Assembly: GCF_900099765.1 (NCBI RefSeq)
Contig: NZ_FNDX01000003.1
Span: 186,001 to 250,000 of the forward strand
Origin: Paenibacillus typhae
GTDB lineage: Bacteria > Bacillota > Bacilli > Paenibacillales > Paenibacillaceae
DNA: 64,000 bases
Direction: 5' to 3'
Shown piece after piece: positions 28,861 through 38,347 of this stretch. The notes under the pieces were generated by a model. The model worked only from the letters and a program-made list of their open reading frames with translations. It did not search any database and was not told where the DNA came from. The first letter of the stretch is position 1; each line of letters begins with the position of its first letter. The position numbers and the translations under genes were made by a program.

Positions 28861-31260
28861 CTACGACACACCCTGACGGCGGGCCTGCATCCAGTTCTCC
28901 AGCTCGCGGGGGCTGCTTTCCATGAAATACTGCTCCATCTCGGCAGTCTGTCCTAAACGGACAAAATGGCGCGAAGCAGACAGATTTTTGGCTGCAGGCT
29001 GGGACACGAATGAGATCATTCCGCCGGTACGTTCGATAAAATCAAGCTCCTCGAACACATCCAGCATCCGGCCCAGCATCCGTACACTCAGTGAAGACTG
29101 GCGGCTAAGACGCAGCAGCACCTCATGCTCGGGTACTGCTGTAGCGGCAATGGAAGCCAGCAATTTATACAATACCTTAAAATGATCACGTGTTGGAACC
29201 TGCAGGCGGTCATGCCCGTCACGCCGGGCGTGAAGCAGGGCAATATTCTCGGCCTGAGGGAAAGCGGTAAGCAGGGCATCCAGCTGCTCCGGTGTTTCCG
29301 GCATGTCCAGCAGACACAGCAGCGACACTTTCCCGTCTGCCTCAGCTTGTCCATGATGAAGGACGTTAATTCCGGCTTCTTCATCATAAACCCACAGCGA
29401 CATGCCCTTCAGGTCGTTGAGCGGCGAGAGGCGGCTGTTCTTAAAAACAGCCGCTGCGGTAAAAGGCGTGCTGCCGCTGTACGGCTGCAGCACCTCTTTG
29501 AGGCGGACAGCCTGCCGTACGGCATCTGCTGTTCCCCGCAGATCAAACAGCTGCGCCTCGGGCACGGCCAGATCCTGCAGCATGAGCTGCGGCTTACGGG
29601 AGCCGTTCCACTCATTGACGGACAGCTCGGCCAGGACGTCAATCATAGTCCCGCCGGGCAGAAGATCAGCCAGTTCGCCTTTGCCGAAGGCTACGGCTTC
29701 GATTGTGTGCCGCCCCTGCTGCAGGACAAGCTTCAGGTGTTTGCCCTCCTGCCCCATCTTGCGGGTCTCCTTCACGGCCGCTCCGCGCACAATGAATTTG
29801 GGCAGAGGATTGGACATACCGAACGGCGCCAGCCGGTCGAGTTCAAGCGCAGCCTGCAGCGTCAAATCGGAAATCGGGATATCCCCGTCTGCAGCGGTTA
29901 CCGGGATCAGATGCTCGGGTGTAAGCACCGCTGCGGCATATTCATTCAGGGCTGCGGCGAAAGCATCCAGATTGTCGCGGTGCAGGCTCATTCCGGCAGC
30001 AGCCGGATGGCCGCCGTAATGGTCCATTAATCCGGCGCAGGAGGTAAGCGCCTCGTAAATATCCAGACCCGGAATAGAGCGGGCAGAGCCCTTGCACATG
30101 CCGGTCTCCGGATGAATATCAAGGATAATGACCGGACGGTAATACCGTTCAAGCAGCTTGGAAGCGACGATCCCGACAACCCCGACATTCCAGCCCTGAT
30201 CGGCAAGCACGATAATATCCGGCGGCCGTCCGTCTCCGATCTGCCGGATGAGCTTATCAGTTGCTTCACCCACAATGCGTTCAACTACCATCTGACGTTC
30301 CTTGTTAAGCAGATCAAGCTCGCTGGCCAGCTGCCCGGCTTCATCGCTATCTGCAGTGGTCAGCAGGGCAACCGCACGGCCTGCATGATCGAGACGGCCG
30401 CTGGCGTTGATCCGCGGGGCTAAACCGAATGCTATATTGACTGCACTAACGGTATTCATCGTTATACCGCTGACCTCAAGCAGCGCGCGTACTCCGGGAA
30501 ACGGGGATTTCCGCATGCTGGCAAGCCCTTTGCGGACCAGGCTGCGGTTCTCGCCCAGCAGCGGCATCAGATCCGCCACCGTGCCGATCGCGGCAATTTC
30601 ACTCCACTCCTCGGGCACCTTGCCGTCAAGCAGTGCTTCAGCAAGCTTGTAAGCCACTCCTACTCCTGCCAGCCCTTTAAACGGATAAGGGCAGTCCGGC
30701 AGCTTGGGGTTAATCAAAGCAAACGCTTCCGGCAAAAGCTCCGGCGGCTCGTGATGATCTGTTACAATAACATCAATTCCCAGCTCAGCCGCGTACGCAA
30801 TCTGATGCACGGCACTGATACCGGTATCTACTGTAATGACAAGTGAAACACCCTGCTGGACCGCCCAGTCCAGAGCATGATTATGCAGCCCGTAGCCTTC
30901 ATTGGAGCGGTGCGGGATATAGATATCAAAGGAAGCGCCCAGATAGCGCAGCAGATAGATCATCAGCGATGTGCTGGATACGCCGTCAGCATCATAATCG
31001 CCGTATACCAGAATATGTTCCTCTTCTTGCAATGCCTTTCTGATCCGCGGTACAGCCTCGGCCATTCCTTTGAGCAGGAATGGATCATGGCTGTCATCCA
31101 CCCCTCCGTCCATGAACAGCAATGCCTCGTCCGGGGCAGTAAACCCTCTGGTCACAAGCAAAGAGGACAGGAGCGGAGAAACAGAAAGGCTCCGGGCCAA
31201 TTCCCGCACTTTATCGGGATCGGCTGCCGGAGATTGCCATCTAGTTTTTGAATGAAGCAA
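28861..31260 (-). CDS. recJ: Single-strand-specific exonuclease RecJ
   Basis: 799-aa DHH-family 5'-3' exonuclease for recombination and mismatch repair. Motif I VYGDYDADGVSST, motif III VTDHHEPPE, DHHA1 motif HYGGHPAAAGMSL, then an OB fold and a long C-terminal region typical of Bacillales RecJ. TTG start 31260 with AAGGTGAG. It is 29 bp after the CDF gene. Confidence 0.96.
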   Translation of the reverse strand: MLHSKTRWQSPAADPDKVRELARSLSVSPLLSSLLVTRGFTAPDEALLFMDGGVDDSHDPFLLKGMAEAVPRIRKALQEEEHILVYGDYDADGVSSTSLMIYLLRYLGASFDIYIPHRSNEGYGLHNHALDWAVQQGVSLVITVDTGISAVHQIAYAAELGIDVIVTDHHEPPELLPEAFALINPKLPDCPYPFKGLAGVGVAYKLAEALLDGKVPEEWSEIAAIGTVADLMPLLGENRSLVRKGLASMRKSPFPGVRALLEVSGITMNTVSAVNIAFGLAPRINASGRLDHAGRAVALLTTADSDEAGQLASELDLLNKERQMVVERIVGEATDKLIRQIGDGRPPDIIVLADQGWNVGVVGIVASKLLERYYRPVIILDIHPETGMCKGSARSIPGLDIYEALTSCAGLMDHYGGHPAAAGMSLHRDNLDAFAAALNEYAAAVLTPEHLIPVTAADGDIPISDLTLQAALELDRLAPFGMSNPLPKFIVRGAAVKETRKMGQEGKHLKLVLQQGRHTIEAVAFGKGELADLLPGGTMIDVLAELSVNEWNGSRKPQLMLQDLAVPEAQLFDLRGTADAVRQAVRLKEVLQPYSGSTPFTAAAVFKNSRLSPLNDLKGMSLWVYDEEAGINVLHHGQAEADGKVSLLCLLDMPETPEQLDALLTAFPQAENIALLHARRDGHDRLQVPTRDHFKVLYKLLASIAATAVPEHEVLLRLSRQSSLSVRMLGRMLDVFEELDFIERTGGMISFVSQPAAKNLSASRHFVRLGQTAEMEQYFMESSPRELENWMQARRQGVS

Positions 31261-31289
31261 TTGAGCTCACCTTTCTCTCGCCATGCGGC

Positions 31290-32252
31290 CTACTGTAGCA
31301 GCGTTGGAATATCATTGTCCGCAAGCTGGTGATTGGTTTTGTAAGGATAACCCGGATCGTACGGCACAACATCCATATGAACCTCACCGACATGGACAAA
31401 GCGGTGCTGTAACAGCTTTCTGGCACATTCCGAGATATCCTGGGCTTCCATTACTGTGATCCGCGGATTCACGCTGATTTTGACCTGGAGATTCACATAC
31501 CGGCCTTGTTCTACCGCCTGAAGATGCTCGACGCGGATGACTCCGTGTACCCGCCCGACGGTTTCAATGAAATTGGCGGCTTCCGCCGAAGGCAGCTCCT
31601 GGCTTGTTTTGCCGTAGACCGAAGCGGTAATCATGGTGTAGCCTTTACGGAGAATCAGGCAGCTTGTCAGCAGGCCTGCAACCGGGTCCATGTAGAACAG
31701 CGGGCTCCAGCCAATATATCCTCCGACCATAGACAACGTTATTCCGATTAAAGCAGCTATCGAGCTATACAGGCTGAAACGGTGACTGTCCGCATATGCG
31801 GCATGGCTGCCGTCACCGATTTTTTTGAAGTAACGGTATTGATACTGGAAAATGCCCTCTTTTACTATAATGGAAATAAGAACCGTAACAAGTGCAGCAG
31901 GCGGAACTGTCGATAAATGTCCTCTGGTTAAATCCCGGATGGCTGAAAAAGCGATTTGCAGTCCGGCCATCAGAATCAGCGCGGAGAAAAGCATGGTAAT
32001 AATGGGTTCCTTACTGCTCTTGCCATTCCCTGCCCGGCGGGCGGATTTAGGCTTCTGTGCCTGTTCTGAACGCCATGGGAGAACTTCCGCCAGCCTTGCT
32101 GCCGCGTCCGCTCCGGAATATAAGGCATCGCCCAGCAATGCCTTGCTGCCCGTGAAATAACCGATACCGCCTTTAGCCAGAGCCAGTACAGCATCACTGA
32201 CGATCCCGTTCCAAGCGACCGTCTCACTTTGCGGTGATTGTTTGTCATTCAT
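31290..32252 (-). CDS. Cation diffusion facilitator family transporter
   Basis: 320 aa, about six membrane segments (residues 15-200) and a cytosolic metal-binding-like tail. The fold is CDF, but the usual metal-site residues look altered: the TM2 motif (H/D)xxxD reads Y45-S-G-A-D49, and the TM5 HxxxD motif aligns to S156-H-R-F-S160. Only D42, D49 and H157 could still coordinate metal. Transport of Zn, Mn or Fe is therefore uncertain. Ribosome binding site GGAGGG precedes ATG 32252. Confidence 0.85.
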   Translation of the reverse strand: MNDKQSPQSETVAWNGIVSDAVLALAKGGIGYFTGSKALLGDALYSGADAAARLAEVLPWRSEQAQKPKSARRAGNGKSSKEPIITMLFSALILMAGLQIAFSAIRDLTRGHLSTVPPAALVTVLISIIVKEGIFQYQYRYFKKIGDGSHAAYADSHRFSLYSSIAALIGITLSMVGGYIGWSPLFYMDPVAGLLTSCLILRKGYTMITASVYGKTSQELPSAEAANFIETVGRVHGVIRVEHLQAVEQGRYVNLQVKISVNPRITVMEAQDISECARKLLQHRFVHVGEVHMDVVPYDPGYPYKTNHQLADNDIPTLLQ

Positions 32253-32325
32253 AACGAGCCCTCCTTACCTGGTAGCAAGTAATCTCATGTTGCAGCATAC
32301 GCCTGTCAGCCAGTTCCAAAGATTC

Positions 32326-32359
32326 CGAAAAGCCGCGTCGTCTTTGACGCGGCTTTTCG
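32326..32359 (-). terminator. Terminator of secD-secF
   Basis: CGAAAAGCCGCGTC-gtctt-TGACGCGGCTTTTCG; the U-rich arm gives termination in either direction, and it lies just after secF. Confidence 0.85.
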
Positions 32360-32376
32360 GGCAATAAAGCTGAGAC

Positions 32377-33273
32377 TTAGGCCGGATTGTTCTTCACGGC
32401 AGGCTTCTGGCGCTTCTTGAGCAGCAGCCAGAGCGGGCTTGCGATAAAGATGGAGGAATAGGCTCCGAACAGCAGCCCGATAACCATAGCCAGCGAGAAC
32501 ATTTTGATGGATTCGCCGCCCATTACAAGCAGGAAGAACGCGGCAATAAATACCGTAAATGCTGTGTAAAGGGACCGCATAAGCGTCTGGGATATACTCT
32601 TGTTGACCAGAAGCTTAAGGTCTTCATAGGTTTTCTGTTTACCGAAGCGCAGGTTCTCACGGATCCGGTCAAAAATAACAATGGTATCATTAATGGAATA
32701 ACCGATAATCGTAAGCACCGCGACAATGAAGGTTATGTCCACTTCAAGACGGAAGATGGAGAATATTGCAACCACCATAAAGGCGTCATGGAGCAGTGCG
32801 ACAATTGCCGCCAGGGCAAAGCGCCACTCAAACCGGATGCTTACATAAATAATAATCCCTAAACTGGACAATAGGACGGAGTATATTGCATTACGTGCAA
32901 GCTCCTTGGCCATTTCCGGGTCAACCGTATTGATCTCATAGGAAGCCTGATCATCGAGCTTGCTGATTGCAGTCTTCAGTGCTTCACTCTGCGTATTATC
33001 AAGTTCTTCGTCATAACGGATATTTACGCGCTGGTCACCGATGGTAATGCTTGGCTCATGGGCAAAGCCCAGACTCTCCAAGGCCGGTTTAAGCTCAGCC
33101 TGTGTAAGATTCTTCGACAACGATACATCCACGTTAGAACCTGCTCTGAAATCTACGCTGTAGTTCAAACCCAGGAACCCGAGAAAACCTACACCCAGTA
33201 CAGTAAGTACAATAGAGAAAATAAAGAAGTATTTACTCCAATGCACGAAATCCATCTCTTTATTAAAGCGCAC
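32377..33273 (-). CDS. secF: Protein translocase subunit SecF
   Basis: Partner of SecD in the export motor that uses the proton gradient to finish Sec-dependent secretion. About 298 aa, six membrane helices; motifs LGLNYSVDFRAGSNVDV, YVSIRFEWRFALAAIVALLHDAFMV and IIGYSINDTIVIFDRIRENLR. The start GTG 33273 is preferred over GTG 33282, which abuts AAGGAG. It overlaps secD by about 11 bp, so the two are separate genes, not the B. subtilis SecDF fusion. Confidence 0.96.
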   Translation of the reverse strand: MRFNKEMDFVHWSKYFFIFSIVLTVLGVGFLGFLGLNYSVDFRAGSNVDVSLSKNLTQAELKPALESLGFAHEPSITIGDQRVNIRYDEELDNTQSEALKTAISKLDDQASYEINTVDPEMAKELARNAIYSVLLSSLGIIIYVSIRFEWRFALAAIVALLHDAFMVVAIFSIFRLEVDITFIVAVLTIIGYSINDTIVIFDRIRENLRFGKQKTYEDLKLLVNKSISQTLMRSLYTAFTVFIAAFFLLVMGGESIKMFSLAMVIGLLFGAYSSIFIASPLWLLLKKRQKPAVKNNPA

Positions 33274-34516
33274 GGATGTCACTCTCCTTTACCCCAAATT
33301 GCTTAGGTTTCTTCAGGGCGCCAGCTTTGACCAGCACCGAAAGCAGCCAGTGGGCAAAATAGAGGTTGGTCACGATACTGAGTACAATTTCTACAATCAG
33401 TATCAAGGCAAAGCCTTTAACCGCACCGGTACCGAATGCGAACATAACAGCCGCCACGATAATGGTCGTCACGTTGGCGTCCATAACAGTCCGGAAGGAG
33501 GTTTTATTACCCGCTTTGACAGAGGACATAATGCTCTTGCCGCTGCGCATCTCTTCTCTTATCCGTTCATTGGTAATGATATTGGCATCAACGGCCATCC
33601 CTATACCAAGGATAAACGCGGCAATACCCGGTAGGGTCAGGGTAAAGTCAGCAATGACAAATACCAGAATCAGCAGCCAGGTGTGCAGAATCAGCGCGAA
33701 GCTGGCCAGAACACCGGGAAGCCGGTACATACCAATCATGAAAATCAAAATAATCAGGGAACCCACAAGACCTGCTCTGATCGTCTGTTCAAGAGACTGT
33801 TTACCAAGGGTTGCGCCGACGCTTTGCGAGTATTTCTCGGTCAGCTTCAGCGGCAGTGCGCCGAGGTTAATGGTATCAGCCAGTTCACGTGCTTCATCTA
33901 AAGTATAATTACCGGAGATGGATGCTTTACCGTCAGTCAATACCGCTCTAACGACCGGCGGATTGCCCAGTAGCTGATCGTCGAGATAGATAGCCAATGG
34001 TTGACCCAGCAGCCTCTCAGTGATCTCCGCGAATTTATCCTTGTCCTTAATGCTGATGCTGATCTCAGGCTGGTTCAGGTTATTACGCTGAACCTCGGCA
34101 GCATTCTCAACAAAATCACTACCCACGAGCTCTATCTTGCTGTATACACCTTCTGCATCACCTTCGGCGGCACTGCGGAATGTCAATACGGCAGGTTCTT
34201 TCATCTTCTCGCGGACTTCAGCCTCGTCGGTAACACCGGCAATCTTAAGACGAATGCGGTCTGTTCCCTCCGTTGTCACTTCCGGCTCGCTTGTGCCGAG
34301 TGCGTTAGCGCGTTTCTCCAGGCTCTTTGCAGTTTGCTGCAGCGAAGCTCTGGTCAGTTCACCGCCAGTATCCATAGGCGAAGCTTGATACAGAATCTCA
34401 AAGCCGCCTTTCAGGTCAAGACCCAGACGGACCTTGTCCAGCAGACCGGGTGTAGTGAACGCCATGACGCCGGTTAAAACGAGCACGGTAATGATAAAGC
34501 TCAACAGTCTCTTCAT
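33263..34516 (-). CDS. secD: Protein translocase subunit SecD
   Basis: 417 aa from ATG 34516 (MKRLLSFIITVLV). N-terminal helix, LGLDLKGGFEILYQ (D1 motif), periplasmic P1 domain with GxANPIT-like region, then membrane block with AFILGIGMAVDANIITNERIREEMR. A longer upstream reading (to 34582) lacks support. Confidence 0.96.
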   Translation of the reverse strand: MKRLLSFIITVLVLTGVMAFTTPGLLDKVRLGLDLKGGFEILYQASPMDTGGELTRASLQQTAKSLEKRANALGTSEPEVTTEGTDRIRLKIAGVTDEAEVREKMKEPAVLTFRSAAEGDAEGVYSKIELVGSDFVENAAEVQRNNLNQPEISISIKDKDKFAEITERLLGQPLAIYLDDQLLGNPPVVRAVLTDGKASISGNYTLDEARELADTINLGALPLKLTEKYSQSVGATLGKQSLEQTIRAGLVGSLIILIFMIGMYRLPGVLASFALILHTWLLILVFVIADFTLTLPGIAAFILGIGMAVDANIITNERIREEMRSGKSIMSSVKAGNKTSFRTVMDANVTTIIVAAVMFAFGTGAVKGFALILIVEIVLSIVTNLYFAHWLLSVLVKAGALKKPKQFGVKESDIRAL

Positions 34517-34735
34517 GCTCTTGCTAGTTCCCCTTTCATTACTCAATATTCCTATTATAGCTACGTGCGAAATCACCGTCAATTGAGCGCAGAATGACGG
34601 TGCCTAGATCACACAAAGAAACGGCGGGCTGTGCTCTGCTCAGCAAGCCTTCCGTTTGGATAGGTAGTGCCTGGTTATCCTCTCTTACTTTACTGCTTCC
34701 TCAGGCGGTTTGCAAAAGAAATTCGTTCCTGCAGG

Positions 34736-34987
34736 TCAGGTAATCCCCCTATAGGCCGCGAGCATCAGGTAATTCATATACGTTGTAGCTTTAAGCGAAT
34801 AAATATCATTTACCAGCTTATACAGCGGAGGTTGGCCCTCCTTGGCATATTTGCTGCTCACGCACTCCCAGATATCCTTGCCAGTTACATATTCATAGCC
34901 CAGGAGCCGGAATTCCTCCGCTTTACTAGTGCACATAGCTTCGATTACATCACTAAGCTCCTCGTACTTCCACGGTTCCGATTCCAA
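34736..34987 (-). CDS. comN: ComN-like post-transcriptional regulator
   Basis: 83 aa, all-helical, matching the post-transcriptional regulator family of B. subtilis ComN (YrzD), which controls comE mRNA in competence. Key run: ELSDVIEAMCTSKAEEFRLLGYEYVTGKDIWECV. TTG start 34987 with GGGAGGTG. The gene lies between secD and spoVB, as in B. subtilis, divergent from spoVB. Confidence 0.88.
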   Translation of the reverse strand: MESEPWKYEELSDVIEAMCTSKAEEFRLLGYEYVTGKDIWECVSSKYAKEGQPPLYKLVNDIYSLKATTYMNYLMLAAYRGIT

Positions 34988-35203
34988 GTAGTTACACCTC
35001 CCAAGGTCTGCACTGAAGCAGGCTACCGGATATATATTCGACCTTACCGGCCGACTATCCTTCTTCCCGCAAAAAAGATGTCGTATCCAAAGCTTGTCAT
35101 GGATGGGCCGGGGTCAAGCATATCAATATACAAGCCCCGCAGCATCAGCGGAACGGCTCACCCGCGTCTCATTTTATTTCATTTCAGGAAGAAGGAGTGT
35201 CCC

Positions 35204-36790
35204 TTGAAGAAACAAAGGAAACAGACCTTTATACAGGGAACGATGATTCTGCTGGCTGCAGGCATTATTAACCGGATGCTGGGGTTTATACCCAGAATCG
35301 CACTGCCGCGGATTATCGGTGCTGAGGGCGTCGGCTTATACCAGCTCGGATACCCTTTTTTCATCGTGCTAATTACAGTTATTACCGGGGGATTACCGCT
35401 TGCTATTGCCAAAATGGTGGCCGAGGCGGAAGGGGACAATCAGCCCGGACAATCACGCCGCATTCTGCGGACAGGACTTACACTCAGCTTGGCGCTCGGC
35501 CTGCTGTTTACGCTGATAGCGCTGCTTAGCGCTTCATGGGTTACCCGCTTTATTTTGACGGACAGCCGGGTTTATTATACCTTTGTCAGCATGACACCGA
35601 TGATTTCAATTGTGGCTGTATCCGCCATATTCCGCGGGTATTTTCAGGGCAGGCAGAACATGATTCCTTCGGCTCTTTCCTCGGTGCTGGAGTCGGTAGT
35701 CCGGATCTTTTTCATGCTGTGGTTCTCGTATCTGCTTCTGCCCAAGGGAATGGCCTATGCGGCAGCCGGTGCAATGCTGGGAGTAACGGTAGGGGAGATT
35801 GTGGGGATGCTGGCCCTGCTGGCCCAATACTATTTTATTGTAAAAAAAGATGAACAGCACAGCTCGGCACCCGATCTGGCCCCTGAGCCACTAAATGAGG
35901 CAGAAAAACCAGGCGGTACGCTGCTCAGCCGCATGCTCGGTATTGCCGTGCCTGTCACGGCGGGCCGGCTCGTCGGCTCCTTTTCTTATCTGCTGGAGTC
36001 GATAATTACCGCCCGCAGTCTGGCGCTTGCCGGAATTGCGGCTGCGGCGGCCACTGCCCAATACGGCTCCCTCCAGGGCATGGTGATTCCGCTGCTGCTG
36101 CTGCCGGGAGTTCTAAGCTCTTCCCTGGCGGTTTCACTCGTACCCTCTCTGTCGGAAGCGGCAGCCCGCCGCGATTTGCCGGCAATCCATAAACGGATGC
36201 ACCAGGCGCTTAGGCTTGCTTTGGTTACAGGCGCTCCCTTTGCGGCCATTATGTATGTGCTCGCCGTACCGCTATGCACACTGATGTACGGGAACGCGGA
36301 CACCGCTCCTATGCTGAAGCTGATGGCTCCCTTCGCCCTATTTCTGTATGTACAGGCACCGCTGCAGGCAGCCCTTCAGGCCATGGACCGGCCCGGACGG
36401 GCGCTAATTAACACACTGGCCGGAGCTGTGGTTAAAATCCTGCTGATTCTCATGCTGGCCTCCCGGCCGGAGTACGGGATTTACGGTGCCATTATCGCCA
36501 TTATCGTTAACAGTATCCTGGTGACGCTGCTGCATGGGGCCAGTGTCGTGAAGCTGATCCAATTCTCAATCCGGATTACCGATCCGCTAAAAACTGTTAC
36601 AGCCATGATAATTATGGCTGCCGGGACCTCTTATGTGTATACTTCCGTGCCGCTCTCCGGCACCATGTGGCTGCAGTTCCTGTTCGCCTCCGCAAGCGGG
36701 ATGGCCCTGTATCTGGGCATCTGCCTGCTGTCCGGCCTGATCTCTGTCCGGGATCTGGACCGGGTACCTTTTTTCAGACGACGGCGTTAA
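35204..36790 (+). CDS. spoVB: Stage V sporulation protein B (SpoVB), MATE/MOP flippase
   Basis: Polytopic lipid-II/polysaccharide flippase-like protein needed for spore cortex, 528 aa and about 14 membrane segments. Start TTG 35204 (GAAGGAGTGTCCC before it) gives MKKQRKQTFIQGTMILLAAGIINRMLGFIPRIALPRIIG. The in-frame stretch upstream to 34667 overlaps comN and has no coding character. It ends 3 bp before the convergent DUF421 gene. Confidence 0.94.
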   Translation: MKKQRKQTFIQGTMILLAAGIINRMLGFIPRIALPRIIGAEGVGLYQLGYPFFIVLITVITGGLPLAIAKMVAEAEGDNQPGQSRRILRTGLTLSLALGLLFTLIALLSASWVTRFILTDSRVYYTFVSMTPMISIVAVSAIFRGYFQGRQNMIPSALSSVLESVVRIFFMLWFSYLLLPKGMAYAAAGAMLGVTVGEIVGMLALLAQYYFIVKKDEQHSSAPDLAPEPLNEAEKPGGTLLSRMLGIAVPVTAGRLVGSFSYLLESIITARSLALAGIAAAAATAQYGSLQGMVIPLLLLPGVLSSSLAVSLVPSLSEAAARRDLPAIHKRMHQALRLALVTGAPFAAIMYVLAVPLCTLMYGNADTAPMLKLMAPFALFLYVQAPLQAALQAMDRPGRALINTLAGAVVKILLILMLASRPEYGIYGAIIAIIVNSILVTLLHGASVVKLIQFSIRITDPLKTVTAMIIMAAGTSYVYTSVPLSGTMWLQFLFASASGMALYLGICLLSGLISVRDLDRVPFFRRRR

Positions 36791-36793
36791 AGG

Positions 36794-37588
36794 TTAGCGG
36801 CTTCGCTGCCGGTCTACATAAATTTTACCGGTATGATCAATTGAGCATAAAAAGACATCCCGGAAATCGGATACACCCTTCTGGCGGATCTGCGTCCGCA
36901 GCCAGAACCGGTTTTTACCGATCATCTCCAGATTATCGTCCTGTACCTTTCCGTCCATTATCAGCGGCACCGGCAGGCCTTCGTACCTGATTTTGCTCTT
37001 GGAAATATTGACTCCTGACGCGTTTCCTGACTTCCCGGAGCCGCCTGTGCTGCTAGAGCCGGTGCCAGAACTCTGGTCCTGATTCTCGGCGGTATCGCTG
37101 CTGTTGCCGGACTGGTTGGATGACGAGACATTTTTGTTCTTCTCAATGACCGTCAGCTGGCCGCTCGTCTCCAGAATCGCAAATTCCACATCGGCCGGGC
37201 TGACAATATTCTGCCCGCGCAGCTGCAGCAGCAGATCATCCATATTGTAGCGCTGCCTGCGCATTTCACTCCGGTGCAGCTTCCCGTTTGAGATCAGCAC
37301 GCTTGGCCTTCCGTCAATCAGCAGCCGCAGCTTTCTGCTTTTGAGACTGAGCTGGGCAACAATAATCTGGATTACAACCAGAGTTACCATCGGGGTTATA
37401 CCGTCATAGATAGGGCGTTTAATATCATCAATGACAAAAACAGCAATCTCCGCGATCATAATGGAAATCGTCAGATCAAACACTGACAGCTTGCCAATTT
37501 CCCGTTTCCCCATAACCCGCATACACAGGAAAATGAAGAAATACATCAGCACGGTCAGAAAGATATGACTGGTAATATGCTGAAACAT
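36794..37588 (-). CDS. DUF421 membrane protein (YetF/YrbG-like)
   Basis: 264 aa from ATG 37588. Three N-terminal membrane helices (MGKREIGKLSVFDLTISIMIAEIAV is the family motif) and a cytosolic DUF421 domain with RLLIDGRPSVLISNGKL and QLRGQNIVSPADVEFAILE. A Ser/Gly/Asn-rich insertion of about 40 residues (154-194) splits the domain, an unusual feature. Related YetF proteins occur in the spore membrane; function is otherwise unclear. The yrbG position beside spoVB is conserved. Confidence 0.9.
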   Translation of the reverse strand: MFQHITSHIFLTVLMYFFIFLCMRVMGKREIGKLSVFDLTISIMIAEIAVFVIDDIKRPIYDGITPMVTLVVIQIIVAQLSLKSRKLRLLIDGRPSVLISNGKLHRSEMRRQRYNMDDLLLQLRGQNIVSPADVEFAILETSGQLTVIEKNKNVSSSNQSGNSSDTAENQDQSSGTGSSSTGGSGKSGNASGVNISKSKIRYEGLPVPLIMDGKVQDDNLEMIGKNRFWLRTQIRQKGVSDFRDVFLCSIDHTGKIYVDRQRSR

Positions 37589-37861
37589 ATTCTCTCCGCT
37601 CCCCTTTCCGTATCTCACCCGCAGCCGGTGGTGCCGGGGTGGATGAATGTAACCCTATTCTGGCCTCACTGCCAAGGGAACATTCGGAAGCTGCCTTATA
37701 AATTACTGGTAAATGAACTGCCTTTGCCAAACTTGTACTATTGGGGCAAGCCCTCCCATACAATATGTAGTAACGGTACAGCATCATTTAAAATGTCTTT
37801 GTATTTTATACGCGGCTACTTCAATGGAAGGTTTGCTAAAAAAAATTTAGGGGGTTCTATC

Positions 37862-38254
37862 ATGTATTTATTCCGGCGTCTGTTCTCGTGGAGAATATCC
37901 AGTCCTGTGCTTTCAGGGTTATCCCGCTCCTTTATGTGGATGCTGCTGGGAGCCATCGTCCTCTCACTTTTGCTGTGGGGCAGCGGAATGAAGGAACAGG
38001 ATCTCGCGATGTACACCTACATAGTCCACGGGATTGCCGCCGCCTTCGGGGGGTTGACCGCAGGACGGAGAGCCTCAAGCAAGGGCTGGTATCAAGGCGC
38101 GCTGACAGGGGTATTTTATGGCGTGATTGTACTGCTGGTCGGATTTCTTGCACTGGACAGCTCGCCAGCCGGTATAGACGGCTTATGGGTGCTTGCAGCA
38201 GCGGCAATTGGCGCACTCGGCGGTATATTTGGCGTCAATTTACAAAAAAACTAA
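37862..38254 (+). CDS. TIGR04086-family membrane protein (YrzE-like)
   Basis: 130 aa, four predicted membrane segments, with GGLTAGRRASSKGWYQGALTGVFYGVIVLLVGFL as the family core. Start ATG 37862 follows TAGGGGG. Function unknown; B. subtilis yrzE is in the same neighbourhood. The 270 bp upstream gap to the divergent DUF421 gene holds no gene that I can support. Confidence 0.85.
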   Translation: MYLFRRLFSWRISSPVLSGLSRSFMWMLLGAIVLSLLLWGSGMKEQDLAMYTYIVHGIAAAFGGLTAGRRASSKGWYQGALTGVFYGVIVLLVGFLALDSSPAGIDGLWVLAAAAIGALGGIFGVNLQKN

Positions 38255-38347
38255 CAAATTTAATTAGGAGAACCTGAAATCTTTGATTAAAATTATGGTA
38301 CACTGGGTTCATCTGATCTGTTTTTGCTCGAGGAGGCTTTGACTATC

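Noticed and set aside
34667..35203. In-frame N-terminal extension of SpoVB
   Set aside because: It overlaps comN on the other strand; the TTG at 35204 has the ribosome binding site and matches the family N-terminus.
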